Positions 50,310-60,900 of a stretch of 62,151 nucleotides of DNA are shown here, one piece after another; within the stretch, counting starts at the first letter, position 1, and every line of letters starts with the position of its first letter. This stretch comes from Leptolyngbya sp. (GTDB lineage Bacteria > Cyanobacteriota > Cyanobacteriia > Phormidesmidales > Phormidesmidaceae). The stretch is from the NCBI GenBank assembly GCA_003249105.1, contig QBLT01000005.1, forward strand, positions 1 to 62,151. The letters are read 5' to 3'. The notes below the pieces were generated by a model. The model was not told the origin of the DNA. It did no database searches and saw only the letters and a program-made list of their open reading frames with translations. The position numbers and the translations under genes were made by a program.

Positions 50310-52895
50310 CTACAGCCCATTGCCGATGAGGATAAAGGGTGCCCAGTAGTGGGGGTGGGCCAGGTTGTTGGGGTCGAGGCCCAGATCTTGGGCCAGTTCA
50401 AAGCCACCTCTGTTGCTACTTTCTCCCAGGGGCGTCGAGTCCAGGCGAATCAGGTCTAGCTGGGCCTGCTGGAGGGCGGCGGCTGTGGCCAGCCCATCCT
50501 CGCGGAGTGCGTCATAAAAAGCACTCATCAACACCTGGGTGCCGCCGTCGTCTACTTTCCAAAGCGAGCCGATCGCCGCATCGGCCCCGGCCAGCTGCAT
50601 CAGGTAGCCAAACCCCAAAATTTCTTCGCCGTTGATGGTGCCAGCGGGGGTGCCAGCAGCCGGGGTTTCCTCGGCCCGCAGCACGTCGCCCACGGCGGTT
50701 TCGCAGGCGCTCAGCACCACCAGGTCAACGTTGGGAAAGCTCCAGCCTTTAACATCGGCCAGGGTGGCTTTTTCGCCATTGCCAAACAAAATGTAGGAGT
50801 CCTCCAGGCTGCCGGGGTTGAAGGCGGCGTGGGTGGCCAGGTGGATGATGCGGTAGTCATCCATTTCGAAAATCAGGCTGGGGGTAAAGGCCTGGTTGAG
50901 TCGGGAGACGGTGCCGGGAATCAGGCTGCTTAGGGCTTCGACCTCTGGCCCGGCGTGGATGAGGCCGTTGTAGGCAACGGTGCGGTTCCCCACCTGAAAC
51001 TCGTAGCGCCCCTCGGTAAAGGCGGCGGCCAGCACGCTCAGGTTGCCCCGGCTGGGGATGTGGTTGAGGTCGGCCAGGCTGGCAGCGGTGATGTTGTTGA
51101 CGGCATAGCGCTCAATCAGCCAGCCGTCGCCGTCGTGGAGGGCTGCCAGGGGCACGTAGCGCAGCCGCAGGTCGGGGGAGTAGATGATGGTTTTGGCCTG
51201 GGCCTGCTGCAGGTCGGCTTCGATGGGGCGAATCAGCCAATCGTAGAGCTGCTGGGCGGGGGTAGCGGCGTCGCGATCGGGCGACTCCAGGGCGTAGCGC
51301 AGCTCACCAATTGCCCGGTTGAGCTCCACCCGGGTGACGGGTACCGTGCGGCGAATGGGGGCCTGCCCAGGGGTGACCAGCACCAGCTCCAGGCGATCAT
51401 CCAGCACCAGGGGGTAGAGCACGACGGCGTTTTGGTCGAGCCGTTGCAGGTTGTCGCGCAGGCCATTCAGCTCAGGCATCTCGATGTTGGCGGCCCCCAG
51501 GGTGTTGCGCAGCCGGTTCACCAGGGTGACAATGTCAGCTTGCTCGAAGAAGCTCTGGAAGGTGAGCAGCACCGCCTGCTCTAGCTGGCGCAGCTCGGCA
51601 ATGCGGGCCTGCTGCTGGGGGGTGCGCTGGTCGGGGGCAATTTTGGCCAGCTCGGCCCGCTCGCGCCCCAGCGCAATGAGTTTGGCTTGGTTGGCGGTGT
51701 AGCGGTCGGCAATAGCCTGCTCGTCGGGGCGCAGGGCCACGCCCACCTGGGTGTCGGCATTGCCGCGCACGCCGCGCAGGTAGGTGTCTAGCTCCTGCAC
51801 CCGCAGCAAATCCAGCACCCGCTGGGCCTCCAGAATGCGATCTTGCTGAAGCAGCAGATCGGCCAGGCGGCGGTAGGTGCCTTCGATGGTGGCGGTGTAG
51901 CTCTCTTGCAGGCTTTGCTCTAGCGCTTGATTGCTCTGGCGAATGGTTTCGTAGGTGTTGATCGCCTGCTTCAGAAAAACGATGGCGAGTACAATGTCTT
52001 CCTGGAGTTCAAACAATATACCGATGTTGTCGAGGATTCTGGCTTCGCTCGCGCGATCGCCAAGCTCCCGTGTGATCGCCAGGCTTTGCTCGTAGTAGTC
52101 GAGGGCCTCAGGATAGTCCCCTAACGATTTATTCATAACACCGATGTTGTTGAGGGCGTTGGCTTCGCCCGCACGATCGCCAAGCTCCCGTTTGATCGCC
52201 AGGCTTTGCTCGTAGTTATTGAGGGCCTCAGGATAGTCCCCTAACGATTTATTCACAATACCGATGTTGTTGAGGGTGTTGGCTTCGCCCGCGCGATCGC
52301 CAAGCTCCCGTTTGATCGCCAGGCTTTGCTCGTAGTAGTCGAGGGCCTCAGGGTAGTCCCCCAACAATCGATTCACATCGCCGATGTTGTTGAGGATTTT
52401 GGCTTCGCTCGCGCGATCGCCAAGCTCCCGTTTGATCGCCAGGCTTTGCTCGTAGTAGTCGAGGGCCTCAGGATAGTCCCCCAACAATTGATTCACAATG
52501 CCGATGTTGTTGAGGGTGTTGGCTTCGTCCGCGCGATCGCCAAGCCTTTGAGAGATGGTTAGGCTTTCCTTGTAGTGGTCCAGAGCTTGTGGATAGTTGC
52601 TTAACCTTCGGTTAGCAAGTCCGAGAAACGTGAGGGTATTTGATTCTCGATTAGCATTGCCAACTTGCCTGTAAAGGGTGAGGGCCTGTTCAAAAGCCCT
52701 CAGCGCTCCCCGAAAGTCGCTGCTGTTGTAGAGGTTTCTGCCTTCTTGGTAAAGGCGATCGGCCTCTGCTTCCGTACTTGCTTCTGTTGCTTCTTGAGCT
52801 AAATCTAAGGGCACCCCCACAGGCCCAGGCCACCCCAGCACCAGGGGCAAACCAACCGCCAACAGCAGCAATAACCATCTCAAAGGAGGACGCAT
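50310..52895 (-). CDS. TPR-CHAT protease 2
   Basis: A protein of 861 residues from the ATG at 52895, which matches the start of the paralogue at 61600 (MRPP...WLLLLLAVGLPLV); a start at 52919 would add eight residues. It has a signal peptide, then about six TPR units of 40 residues (LNNIGDVNRLLGDYPEALDY type), then a helical linker and a CHAT domain with YRIIHLATHAAFNPGSLED and VDLVVLSACETAVGD, dyad intact. Four or five of the units are nearly identical at DNA level (about 52020-52560), and most carry a GCGATCGC. It lies alone, 96 bases before CHAT 1 on the same strand. Confidence 0.85.
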   Translation of the reverse strand: MRPPLRWLLLLLAVGLPLVLGWPGPVGVPLDLAQEATEASTEAEADRLYQEGRNLYNSSDFRGALRAFEQALTLYRQVGNANRESNTLTFLGLANRRLSNYPQALDHYKESLTISQRLGDRADEANTLNNIGIVNQLLGDYPEALDYYEQSLAIKRELGDRASEAKILNNIGDVNRLLGDYPEALDYYEQSLAIKRELGDRAGEANTLNNIGIVNKSLGDYPEALNNYEQSLAIKRELGDRAGEANALNNIGVMNKSLGDYPEALDYYEQSLAITRELGDRASEARILDNIGILFELQEDIVLAIVFLKQAINTYETIRQSNQALEQSLQESYTATIEGTYRRLADLLLQQDRILEAQRVLDLLRVQELDTYLRGVRGNADTQVGVALRPDEQAIADRYTANQAKLIALGRERAELAKIAPDQRTPQQQARIAELRQLEQAVLLTFQSFFEQADIVTLVNRLRNTLGAANIEMPELNGLRDNLQRLDQNAVVLYPLVLDDRLELVLVTPGQAPIRRTVPVTRVELNRAIGELRYALESPDRDAATPAQQLYDWLIRPIEADLQQAQAKTIIYSPDLRLRYVPLAALHDGDGWLIERYAVNNITAASLADLNHIPSRGNLSVLAAAFTEGRYEFQVGNRTVAYNGLIHAGPEVEALSSLIPGTVSRLNQAFTPSLIFEMDDYRIIHLATHAAFNPGSLEDSYILFGNGEKATLADVKGWSFPNVDLVVLSACETAVGDVLRAEETPAAGTPAGTINGEEILGFGYLMQLAGADAAIGSLWKVDDGGTQVLMSAFYDALREDGLATAAALQQAQLDLIRLDSTPLGESSNRGGFELAQDLGLDPNNLAHPHYWAPFILIGNGL
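52020..52560 (-). repeat. 120-bp tandem TPR repeats with HIP1 sites
   Basis: Successive 120-base units inside TPR-CHAT gene 2 begin with CCGATGTTGTTGAGG on the plus strand near 52021, 52141, 52261, 52381 and 52501. Most units contain GCGATCGCCAAGC at the same position. The near-identity points to recent duplication or gene conversion. Confidence 0.8.
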
Positions 52896-53158
52896 CGGAT
52901 ACCCAGGGCGAGGTTGCACAACAGAGCACTACACCCGGTCTAACCGACAATCCGGCAGTTGAGGCTGAAATATTGGCAAGTCTTCGGCTTTTGCAAATTT
53001 GCTTCGCCGCAGGTGCCATGATGAATTCAACGATTCTGGCAATGCTGGCTACGACCCAGGCCGCCTTCGCCACCCTCAACTTCGACCAATACCGGCACTA
53101 TCTTGAGCTGGCATTGACCACTGAGCAGGCTTTCCAGGGCAAACAATATGGCATTGCG

Positions 53159-54331
53159 TCATGGCAGCTCGGCCTCAATACTGGCTAGAAGCTTGGCATC
53201 CCCCAGAGCCATTGCGCCCTGCTGGGCCTGTCTGAGCAACACTTTGGCTTCTTCTGGCCTGTCTACGCGGTTATAGAGCGTGCCTAACCCCCACTGAGCC
53301 CTGACCTGCTCTTCTAAGTTTTCGCCTGTCGCTGCCAGCTCAATCGCCTTCAGGTAGCTCTGCTCCGTAGGCAGCTCCAGCCCGCTGCGAATAAAGTAAT
53401 CTCCCAGCAAGCGATAGATTTGGGTGGTTTCGGTGCCAGACTCAACCAGAGCCAGCAGGTCATTAATGCCCTGGGCAAATAGCTTGTAGCTGGGGTAAAC
53501 CTCGTCTACCAATATCAACGTCTTCAGCTCTTGGGAGGCATCCATGGCGTTGACAGCGGCGATCGCCGCTTCGGCATCGGCCCGTTCATCGCGGCTGATC
53601 AGGCTAAATATCTCTACAGGTTCTCCATCGTCGGAAGCTTCTGCCGCATTTTCGGCCACCACCTGGAGGACATACTCGTCGCCCAGTTCCAGGGCTGGCT
53701 GACTGGCGGGGTAGCACAGTGTCGTTTGGCTGCTCTGGATGGTCCACACCTCGGCCCAGTCTTCCCCATCGCGCTTTTTAAGGGTGACGGTGTACAGCTG
53801 CGCCCCGGCCACCGCATTCCAGCGCAGCAGGGGCTTGGGGGTGAGCACCTGGCCCGACCAGGGCGAAATCACGTAGGGCAACGCTGCATCACCCGCACTC
53901 CAGGTTTCGCTGACGCCAAAGGTAGGCCGCACTCGACGAGGCGTATCTGGGCAGGCGCGGCTAACGCTAGAGTCTCCAGCGGGAACGTTATCCGTCACCC
54001 GGCGATCTGGACAGACCAGCACCACTACGGTACCGGGCCTGACCCGCAGCCGATCGTCGCCGTAGAGCGCTGTGCCGGGTAAGGCCCGTCGAAAATTAGT
54101 CCAGCCACTTCGTTTAAGCTGTACCTGGCTGCCAGAGATGGAATGAAGGCGGGCCAGTTGCGCCGAGGCTGCTGCGGTAAACCCCAACCAGCTCACTAGG
54201 GAGAGCGTGCCGATGAGCAGCGATCGCCGGAAGCGGGCCTTACCCTTGATACCGCTATGGCCCAAAAGCTGGGGTTGAGATGTAAGGGGGTTAGCCCAGA
54301 CTCTAGGCTGGCAGGGTTGAACAGGGGGCAT
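53159..54331 (-). CDS. Secreted FecR-like/TPR protein
   Basis: A 390-residue exported protein from the ATG at 54331, five bases after the upstream stop. A basic N-terminus and signal (LIGTLSLVSWLGFTAAASAQ) are followed by a beta-rich FecR-like segment (GDDRLRVRPGTVVVLVCPDR), a fibronectin-like domain (PLLRWNAVAGAQLYTVTLKK) and TPR helices at the C-terminus (RAQWGLGTLYNRVDRPEEAK). It is the last gene of the CHAT/orthocaspase operon. A role as periplasmic sensor or scaffold is inferred from domains only. Confidence 0.6.
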   Translation of the reverse strand: MPPVQPCQPRVWANPLTSQPQLLGHSGIKGKARFRRSLLIGTLSLVSWLGFTAAASAQLARLHSISGSQVQLKRSGWTNFRRALPGTALYGDDRLRVRPGTVVVLVCPDRRVTDNVPAGDSSVSRACPDTPRRVRPTFGVSETWSAGDAALPYVISPWSGQVLTPKPLLRWNAVAGAQLYTVTLKKRDGEDWAEVWTIQSSQTTLCYPASQPALELGDEYVLQVVAENAAEASDDGEPVEIFSLISRDERADAEAAIAAVNAMDASQELKTLILVDEVYPSYKLFAQGINDLLALVESGTETTQIYRLLGDYFIRSGLELPTEQSYLKAIELAATGENLEEQVRAQWGLGTLYNRVDRPEEAKVLLRQAQQGAMALGDAKLLASIEAELP

Positions 54332-54335
54332 TCGG

Positions 54336-55613
54336 CTACTCCTGGGTGTTGGGTAAATCGGTATCGGATAACGCTTTATTAGCCATGCCTGCCCAAGGGT
54401 CATCTTCTGGGCGACTGACTTTGCTCTGGCAGGTTTCCCATTCGGCTCGGGCTTCGGTGGGTCTTTTCTGCGCGTCTAGCACCTGGGCCAACAGGCAGTG
54501 GGCATCGGGACGCGACCCTTCGATCTTTTCTTCTAAGCCAATGGCTCTGAGCAGCTCGCCCTCGGCTTCTACCAACCGGTCTTGCTTAAGCCAGGCCCAG
54601 CCCAGGTTTTTGCGGAGGCCATACTCTAGCTCTGTGTTGGCGGGATCGCGTCGCTGATCTTGCAGGGCGGTTAGCAGCGACACCGCCGCCGACTCGTAAT
54701 CTTTATCGGTCAAAATTTGCAAACGGGCTAAGTTATTCACCGACTCTAGATACCCGCCTTTGATGGCCTTGGCGTATTCGGCCTTGGCCTGGGTAAAGTT
54801 GCGCAGATCTTCGTACGTCACCGCCAGATCGTGATTGGCCTCTGGAAAATCGGGATTGAGGTGGAGGGCTCGTGCAAAGTTAGCCTGGGCGTTGGCGAGT
54901 TGCCCGTCTTGAAAATACTGCCGGGTGCCAGCAGCATGGTACTGGGTCGCGGCCCAGGGTAGCCCGGCACTGTGGCCAAAGAAAAACGCAACCAGTAGCC
55001 CCAGGGCCAGCGAGAACTTGATCAGCGGCCAAAACTGTGGATAGGGCACCCGCTGGGTCAGGTAGGTATCTACCAGTTGCTGGCCCACCTTGGTCAGCAC
55101 GCCGCCGGTTGCCAGCAGCGCTAAGACTACGGGGGCGATCGCCCCAATCGAGCTCCAAACGCCGGGGGCTCCGGTCAAAAACCGGGTGGCGATATCCTTC
55201 GCTAGGGCTAGGGTAATGGTGAGCAGGGCAATGGTCAGCCCCCCTAGCAGCCAACCCAAAATCGGCTGGGGCTCTGACTCCTTGGGGTACCACCACCAGT
55301 GATGACTAGGCGGGTTGAGGCTTTTGCGCCAGTTGGGTAGAGCCTTTAGGGCCAGCAGGTGATCGTTCCATTGGCCGACCTTGGCATCGTCCTCTGCCAA
55401 GGCTATCCACAGCTCGGGGGTTAGCTCGGGGATCTCCGGCTGGTCGGTGAAGAGATCGATGTGGTGCTGAATGCGATCGCGCTGCCGCAATAGCAAAAAT
55501 ACCTTTGCCTCTGGCCAGGGGTCAGCCACCATCAAGTCGCTCACCTGTTGGTGATACGTGTGGAGGGCTATCGTCAACGTATCGGTGAGTCGCATGGTCA
55601 CGTCACACTCCAC
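54336..55613 (-). CDS. Membrane-anchored TPR protein
   Basis: A 425-residue protein. The cytoplasmic N-terminus (about 120 residues) has YLLLRQ-like effector-associated helices (KVFLLLRQRDRIQHHIDLF). Three membrane segments follow (ILGWLLGGLTIALLTITLAL; IGAIAPVVLALLATGGVL; KFSLALGLLVAFFFGHSAG), then TPR repeats (ANAQANFARALHLNPDFPEA; LGWAWLKQDRLVEAEGEL). An ATG at 55595 is an alternative start. It sits between the orthocaspase and the secreted protein genes and could link their signals across the membrane. Confidence 0.65.
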   Translation of the reverse strand: MECDVTMRLTDTLTIALHTYHQQVSDLMVADPWPEAKVFLLLRQRDRIQHHIDLFTDQPEIPELTPELWIALAEDDAKVGQWNDHLLALKALPNWRKSLNPPSHHWWWYPKESEPQPILGWLLGGLTIALLTITLALAKDIATRFLTGAPGVWSSIGAIAPVVLALLATGGVLTKVGQQLVDTYLTQRVPYPQFWPLIKFSLALGLLVAFFFGHSAGLPWAATQYHAAGTRQYFQDGQLANAQANFARALHLNPDFPEANHDLAVTYEDLRNFTQAKAEYAKAIKGGYLESVNNLARLQILTDKDYESAAVSLLTALQDQRRDPANTELEYGLRKNLGWAWLKQDRLVEAEGELLRAIGLEEKIEGSRPDAHCLLAQVLDAQKRPTEARAEWETCQSKVSRPEDDPWAGMANKALSDTDLPNTQE

Positions 55614-55652
55614 CGACGATAAGGCTAATTGGGAGCGTTTGCATCGGTACCG

Positions 55653-57923
55653 TTACTCTCCCTGGGGCACAATTTCAAACAGTAGCGACAAGACGGCCAC
55701 GTCTTCTACTCCTAGCAGCCGTGGGCCAGCGCCAGCAATGGGGGTACTGCTTCCCCGGCGCGTATCCATCGCCCCAAACAAGTCATCCATGGCCGCTACG
55801 CTGTCTACTTCCTCACCTCGGTTGGGCGAGCGATCGAGCTTGGGAGCATTGGAGCGCAGTTTTTTCAGCGGGCTGACGAGGGATTGGGGGCTGGCTAAAA
55901 CCAAGAGTTCGGCAATGCCGTGGGGCGGTGCGGCTCTTAACTCAATAGCTTGCAAGCCCCCCGGCGCAATCACGTCAATTTGCGGATCATCGCTGGCCCC
56001 AGGCGGGAACAACACCGTCAGCTGCCCAGCTGAATCAATCGCTAAAATGCCAAAGTGCAAATTTTGGGCTTCGTTGTTGTGTACTTCAACAATAATCTGA
56101 TCGCCCACCGGGATTTGGGCAACCCCCTGGTCTGACTGCTGGGGAATGATAATGGCTTCGGGGTTACCGCCCCGCGTGGTGGTGCCGGTACGCGATGCGC
56201 CATGCTTGACCAGCACACTGACATTAATGTGGGCGGTCTGCTGATTCACCATCAGGGCCAGCATGTGGCCCAAATACAGGCTGACGAAGCGAGGACGGAG
56301 GCGATCAATGGCCGTTTCTACAGGTTCACCGGGAGCGCCAAAGGAACCCAACAAAACGGGAACCTGAGTTGGCGAAAACAACCCGACGCTGCCCTCGGTT
56401 TGCCGCAGCGACGCTGGGGCGGCCTGGGCTACCAGATACCGATCAATGGCCTCGGTGTAACGACCCAGCAACACGTGGGCGGATTTTCCGGGCTGAATGA
56501 GAAATACCTCAAACTCGGGCCATTTCCCCAGGCGATCTAGAGCAAGCTGCTGTTCTGCTGGGGTGAGGGTTTCATCTAGCCCAACCTTGAGGGTAACGGT
56601 ACCCGAAATGCCGCGCACCTTCTCCTGCAAGAGTTGGCCCGTGGCCGAAGCCGCGTCCAGCCCACGGGTAGTGCTGACCAATTGGCCCTCAGTTAATAGC
56701 CCTCGACGAGAGCCATCAATTTGTTGCACCTCTGCCAGTTCGGCCCCGGTGGTGGCATCAATCAGCGAGAAAATAGCTCCCTGGTCAAAGGCTTCTAAAG
56801 TCCACGGGTCGAGCCCACCGAGCCAAAGCTGGAGGCGATCGCCCTCGGCCTTGTTACCGCTGGGGCCAAGCACCAGGGCTTCTGCCGGTTGCGAGACGGG
56901 GTCAATATGGTAAATCGGCTTTTGGCTAGCAATAGGGTCGGCGGTGGGGACAGGGTCGTAGATGGGCTGTTGAGTGTGCTCGGCCAGCCGGGTAGAGCTA
57001 TTGGTCACCATGGGGATGGTGACGGAAAGCGGCCCCGTCGCCTGCCACAGATATTGGGTGAGTAGATAGGTAAAGGCCCCGGCCACAAACCCATCGAAGC
57101 TATAGTCGGCGGCTAGCTGGTTATACCGGGCGGCCCCGACAAAAAAGCCCTGGCCCTTAGGTGACGTAATGGCCTCCACGTACCGAGCATCGTCCCAGCC
57201 CAGCTGGTCGAGCAGCTGGCGTTGGTACTCCCATTCGGTGTCGGCAATGGGCTGCAAACCGCTGCGGGCGGTGGTCTGGTTGAGCGATCGCATCACCGCA
57301 TTGCCGCGCTTGCCGCCCCCGGCATAGCAGCAGTCGAGCACAAAGGTGACGTTGTCAGTTTTTTGGGCCAGGGCCGCCCGCATGAGCAGCAGCGTGTGGC
57401 CCATGATGTCTTGCACACCATTAGCGGCATCGGCGTCGTAGCGGTAGGGTGCAATAGCGGTGTTGAAACATTCGCCCGCCTCTTTATCGATGCAGTTGCG
57501 CTGAATACGGTTGAGGAAGTCGCGCATGAGGGTGCTCTCGCGGACGCGATCGCCGTGGCCCGAAAAGTGGAGCACGACTACATCCCCAGCCTTGGCAGGC
57601 TCGTAGAGGTATTCGTTAAAGGCTCCTAAGATGTTGCGCCGCGAGGCCTGCTGATCACGCAGCACATGGACATCATTATTGCTAAAGCCAAAGCGGTGGA
57701 TCAGTAACCGTCGCTGAAGCTCGACATCGTTTAGGGAACCGTCTAAAGCGTTACCGGAGTAGTCGTTAACGCCAATCAGCAGGGCTACCTTGCGGGGGGT
57801 GGCTTGAGCCAGGGCCTTACCGTAGTGGGTGGCATGGCGATCAAGGTGAAGCGGGCTGAGGGCGATCGCCCCCAAAGCCCCAGCGGCCCCTTGCAGAAAA
57901 TGGCGGCGGTGGATGCGGGTCAT
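55653..57923 (-). CDS. Tat-exported orthocaspase (peptidase C14)
   Basis: A 756-residue caspase-family protease. The N-terminus HRRHFLQGAAGALGAIAL is a twin-arginine signal. The p20-like domain starts RKVALLIGVNDYSG. The catalytic histidine is in VVVLHFSGHGDRVRE (residue about 117) and the cysteine in VTFVLDCCYAGGGKRG (about 190), both intact. About 400 residues of beta-rich sequence follow, including a DUF4384-like segment (QIPVGDQIIVEVHN; GQLTVLFPPGASDDPQI). Orthocaspases cut after Arg or Lys. It overlaps the upstream CHAT gene by ATGA, so two unrelated-architecture caspase-like proteases are co-translated. Confidence 0.85.
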   Translation of the reverse strand: MTRIHRRHFLQGAAGALGAIALSPLHLDRHATHYGKALAQATPRKVALLIGVNDYSGNALDGSLNDVELQRRLLIHRFGFSNNDVHVLRDQQASRRNILGAFNEYLYEPAKAGDVVVLHFSGHGDRVRESTLMRDFLNRIQRNCIDKEAGECFNTAIAPYRYDADAANGVQDIMGHTLLLMRAALAQKTDNVTFVLDCCYAGGGKRGNAVMRSLNQTTARSGLQPIADTEWEYQRQLLDQLGWDDARYVEAITSPKGQGFFVGAARYNQLAADYSFDGFVAGAFTYLLTQYLWQATGPLSVTIPMVTNSSTRLAEHTQQPIYDPVPTADPIASQKPIYHIDPVSQPAEALVLGPSGNKAEGDRLQLWLGGLDPWTLEAFDQGAIFSLIDATTGAELAEVQQIDGSRRGLLTEGQLVSTTRGLDAASATGQLLQEKVRGISGTVTLKVGLDETLTPAEQQLALDRLGKWPEFEVFLIQPGKSAHVLLGRYTEAIDRYLVAQAAPASLRQTEGSVGLFSPTQVPVLLGSFGAPGEPVETAIDRLRPRFVSLYLGHMLALMVNQQTAHINVSVLVKHGASRTGTTTRGGNPEAIIIPQQSDQGVAQIPVGDQIIVEVHNNEAQNLHFGILAIDSAGQLTVLFPPGASDDPQIDVIAPGGLQAIELRAAPPHGIAELLVLASPQSLVSPLKKLRSNAPKLDRSPNRGEEVDSVAAMDDLFGAMDTRRGSSTPIAGAGPRLLGVEDVAVLSLLFEIVPQGE

Positions 57924-60900
57924 AGCGGGTTACCAATCAAAATAAACGGTGCCCAAAAGTAGGGGTGAGCCAGCCCCACCGATGCCGCCTCGGGCTCGAC
58001 TAGGGCAAAGCCGCGACTCACGCCCAGGTTGGTTAGACGGTCATCCAGGGTGGTTTCCCCCAAGAGCAAACTCAACTGGGCCTGTCGCAGCGCCTCGGCG
58101 GTGGTCAATTCTCCTGTGGCTAGCAGGGTATAGAAGCGCTGCATCAGCAGACTGGTGCCCGCGTCGTCCACCTTCCACAGGGTGGCCATGACGGTCTTGG
58201 CCTTGTTGCGACCCAAAAAGTAGGAACTCAGCCCGGCAATTTCGGTACCGTCTAGGGTCGCCCCACCCAGGGCCGTTTGGCAGGCGGAGAGCACCACCAG
58301 ATGCAGGTTGCGAAACTGGGTGTCGAGGGCACCAATGTCGGCCAGGGCCAGGCGCTGCCCCGTGCCCGAGAGGATGTATGACTCGCCCTGGGTACTGGGC
58401 ACAAACTCGGCGTGGGTGGCAATGTGCAAAATGTTGGCTTGCCGCACGTTTTGGCTCAGCGCCTCAAAAGTAAAGGCCTCATCGAGAAAAATTTGGCCAG
58501 GGTAGATGCCTCCATCTGTGTTATCCGCCGACCGAATCATCGCCCTCAGTTCTTCGGCTACGTTGGGCAGGGGGCTAAAGCCGGGGATGGCCCGCGTCAG
58601 CCCTAGCCCCAGGGCCGAGGCGGTGTCTGCATGGCCCAAACGACCCTGGGTGTCGGTTAGCGCCGCCGATAGCACTGTGGAAACGGTGTAATTTTCCAGC
58701 AAATACTGGCTGCCGTCGTGGAGGGCGGCCATGGGCAGGTAGCGGGTGGTGCGGTCTTGGGCAAAGATCAGGTGGCGAATGGTGTTTTTCTCTAGCTCGG
58801 ACTCCAATGGCGCAATCAGCCAGCCGTAGAGCTGCTGCGACACCGCCCTAAACTCGTCGTAGGCCTGGGCATTCTGGTGTTCCAGCAGCTCGCGGAATTG
58901 TAGCGCCGCCCGACTCAGCTCGGCCTGGGTGACGGGCACCTCCACGCTGCCTACCACACCGCCCGTCGCTGTCCACAGCAGCCACAGGCGATCTTCTAGC
59001 ACCACGGGGTAGATCAGCACGGTGCCGGGCTGGGCGTTGACCAAGTCCAGGGCATCGCTAGAGAGGCTGGTAGGGTCGTAGAAAACCCGGTCGGTGGCTC
59101 GGCCCTGGCGCACAGTCTGCTCAAAGGTGGCCACGGTTTGGTCGTACTGCTGCTCTAGGGCGATTTGCTGGTCGTAGAGGGTTTGGGGACAGTTAGGATC
59201 GCACTGGGCCAGGGCGGTGCCCAGGGCAAGCAGGCTGCCATGAGACTCGATAACGGGTTGCTCGGCGGGGTCGTAGGTGAGGGTGCCGCCCGCATAGCTG
59301 GCGCGGGTAAACTCGCGCAGTTCTTCGACCTTCAACAGTTCTAAGACCTGCTGGGCTTCGAGAATGCGGCCCCCGGCAAGCAGTAGGTCGGTCACGGTGC
59401 GGTAGGTATCGACCACTGTCTCGGTGTAGGAGTCTTGCAACTCCTGATCTAGGGTGCGGTTGTCGGTGCGGATGGTTTCGATAGTGTTGACGGCATCTTT
59501 AAAGAAAATAATCGCCAGCTCCAGCTGCCCTTGGGTCTGATAAAAAGAGCCGATGTTGTCCAGGGTCTCGGCTTCGCCCTCGCGATCGCCAATCTCCCGT
59601 GTGGTCACGAGGCTTTGCTCGTAGTAGTCGAGGGCTGTCGGGTACTTCCCCAACGAAGCATTTACATTGCCAATGTTGTCGAGGGTCACGGCTTCGGTGG
59701 CGCGATTGCCAATGGCCTGTGTAATCATGAGGCTTTGCTCGTAGTCGTCGAGGGCCGCCGGATAATTCCCCAACGCTCGATTCACAGCACCAATGTTGTT
59801 GAGGGTGTTGGCTTCGCCCGCGCGATCACCCATCTCCCGTGTGATCACCAGGCTTTGCTCGTAATAATCGAGGGCCACCGGATAGTTCCCCAACAAGCGA
59901 TTCACAACGCCGATGTTGTTGAGGGTGCGGGCTTCGCCCGCGCGATCGCCCATCTCACGTTTGATCACCAGGCTTTGCGCGTAGTAGTCGAGGGCTACCG
60001 GATAGTTTCCCAACGCTCGATTCACAATGCCGATGTTGTTGAGGGTGTCGGCTTCGCCCGCGCGATCGCCCATCTCCCGTTTGATCGCCAGGCTTTGCTC
60101 GTGGTAGTCGAGGGCCACCGGATAGTTTCCTAAATGTTCATTCACAAGGCCGATGCAGTTGAGGGTACTGGCTTCGCCTGCGCGATCGCCCATCTCCTGG
60201 TTGATCGCCAGGCTTTGCTCGTAGTAGTCGAGGGCCACCGGATATTCTCCCAGCAAGCGATTCACTTCGCCGATGTCGGTGAGGGTACCGGCTTCGCCCG
60301 CGCGATTGCCCATCTCCCGGTTGATCGCTAGGCTTTGCCCGTAGTAGTCGAGGGCCGCCGGATAGTTCCCCAGCGAGGTATTCACAAAGCCGATGCTGTG
60401 GAGAGTATTGGCCTCGGAGGCGCGATCACCAATCTCGCGTCTGAGCACGAGGCTTTGCTCGTAGTAGTCGAGGGCCACCGGATAATTCCCCAACAATCGG
60501 TTCACGACACCGATGTTGTTGAGGACACTGGCTTCGCCCGCGCGATCGCCAATCTCCTGTCTGATGACCAAGCTTTGCTCGTAGTAGTCGAGGGCTACCG
60601 GATAGTTTCCTAAATCTTCATTCACAGCTCCGATGTTGTTGAGGGGTTTGGCTTCGCCCGCGCGATCGCCAATCTCACGTGTGATCACCAAGCTTTGCTC
60701 GTAGTAGTCGAGGGCCGCCGGATAGTTTCCTAAATCTTCATTCACAGCTCCGATGTTGTTGAGGGTTTTGGCTTCGCCCGCGCGATCGCCAATCTCGCGT
60801 GTGATTACGAGGCTTTGCTCGTAATAGTCGAGAGCCGCCGGATAGTTCCTTAACAAGAAATTCACACCGCCGATGCCGTTGAGGGTTTCGGCTTCAGTAG

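Noticed and set aside
50955..51584. 209-codon plus-strand frame rich in Gly, Val and Gln
   Set aside because: Antisense shadow of TPR-CHAT gene 2, no independent coding signal.
52778..53188. Plus-strand 136-codon frame across the start of CHAT gene 2
   Set aside because: The first half is antisense of the CHAT signal peptide. The end (FATLNFDQYRHYLELALTTE) looks TPR-like, but lacks a good start and could be chance.
59531..60613. Plus-strand frames of 200, 65 and 92 codons with repeats like ALLVVVEGHRIV
   Set aside because: Antisense of the TPR array. The repeats merely mirror the minus-strand units.
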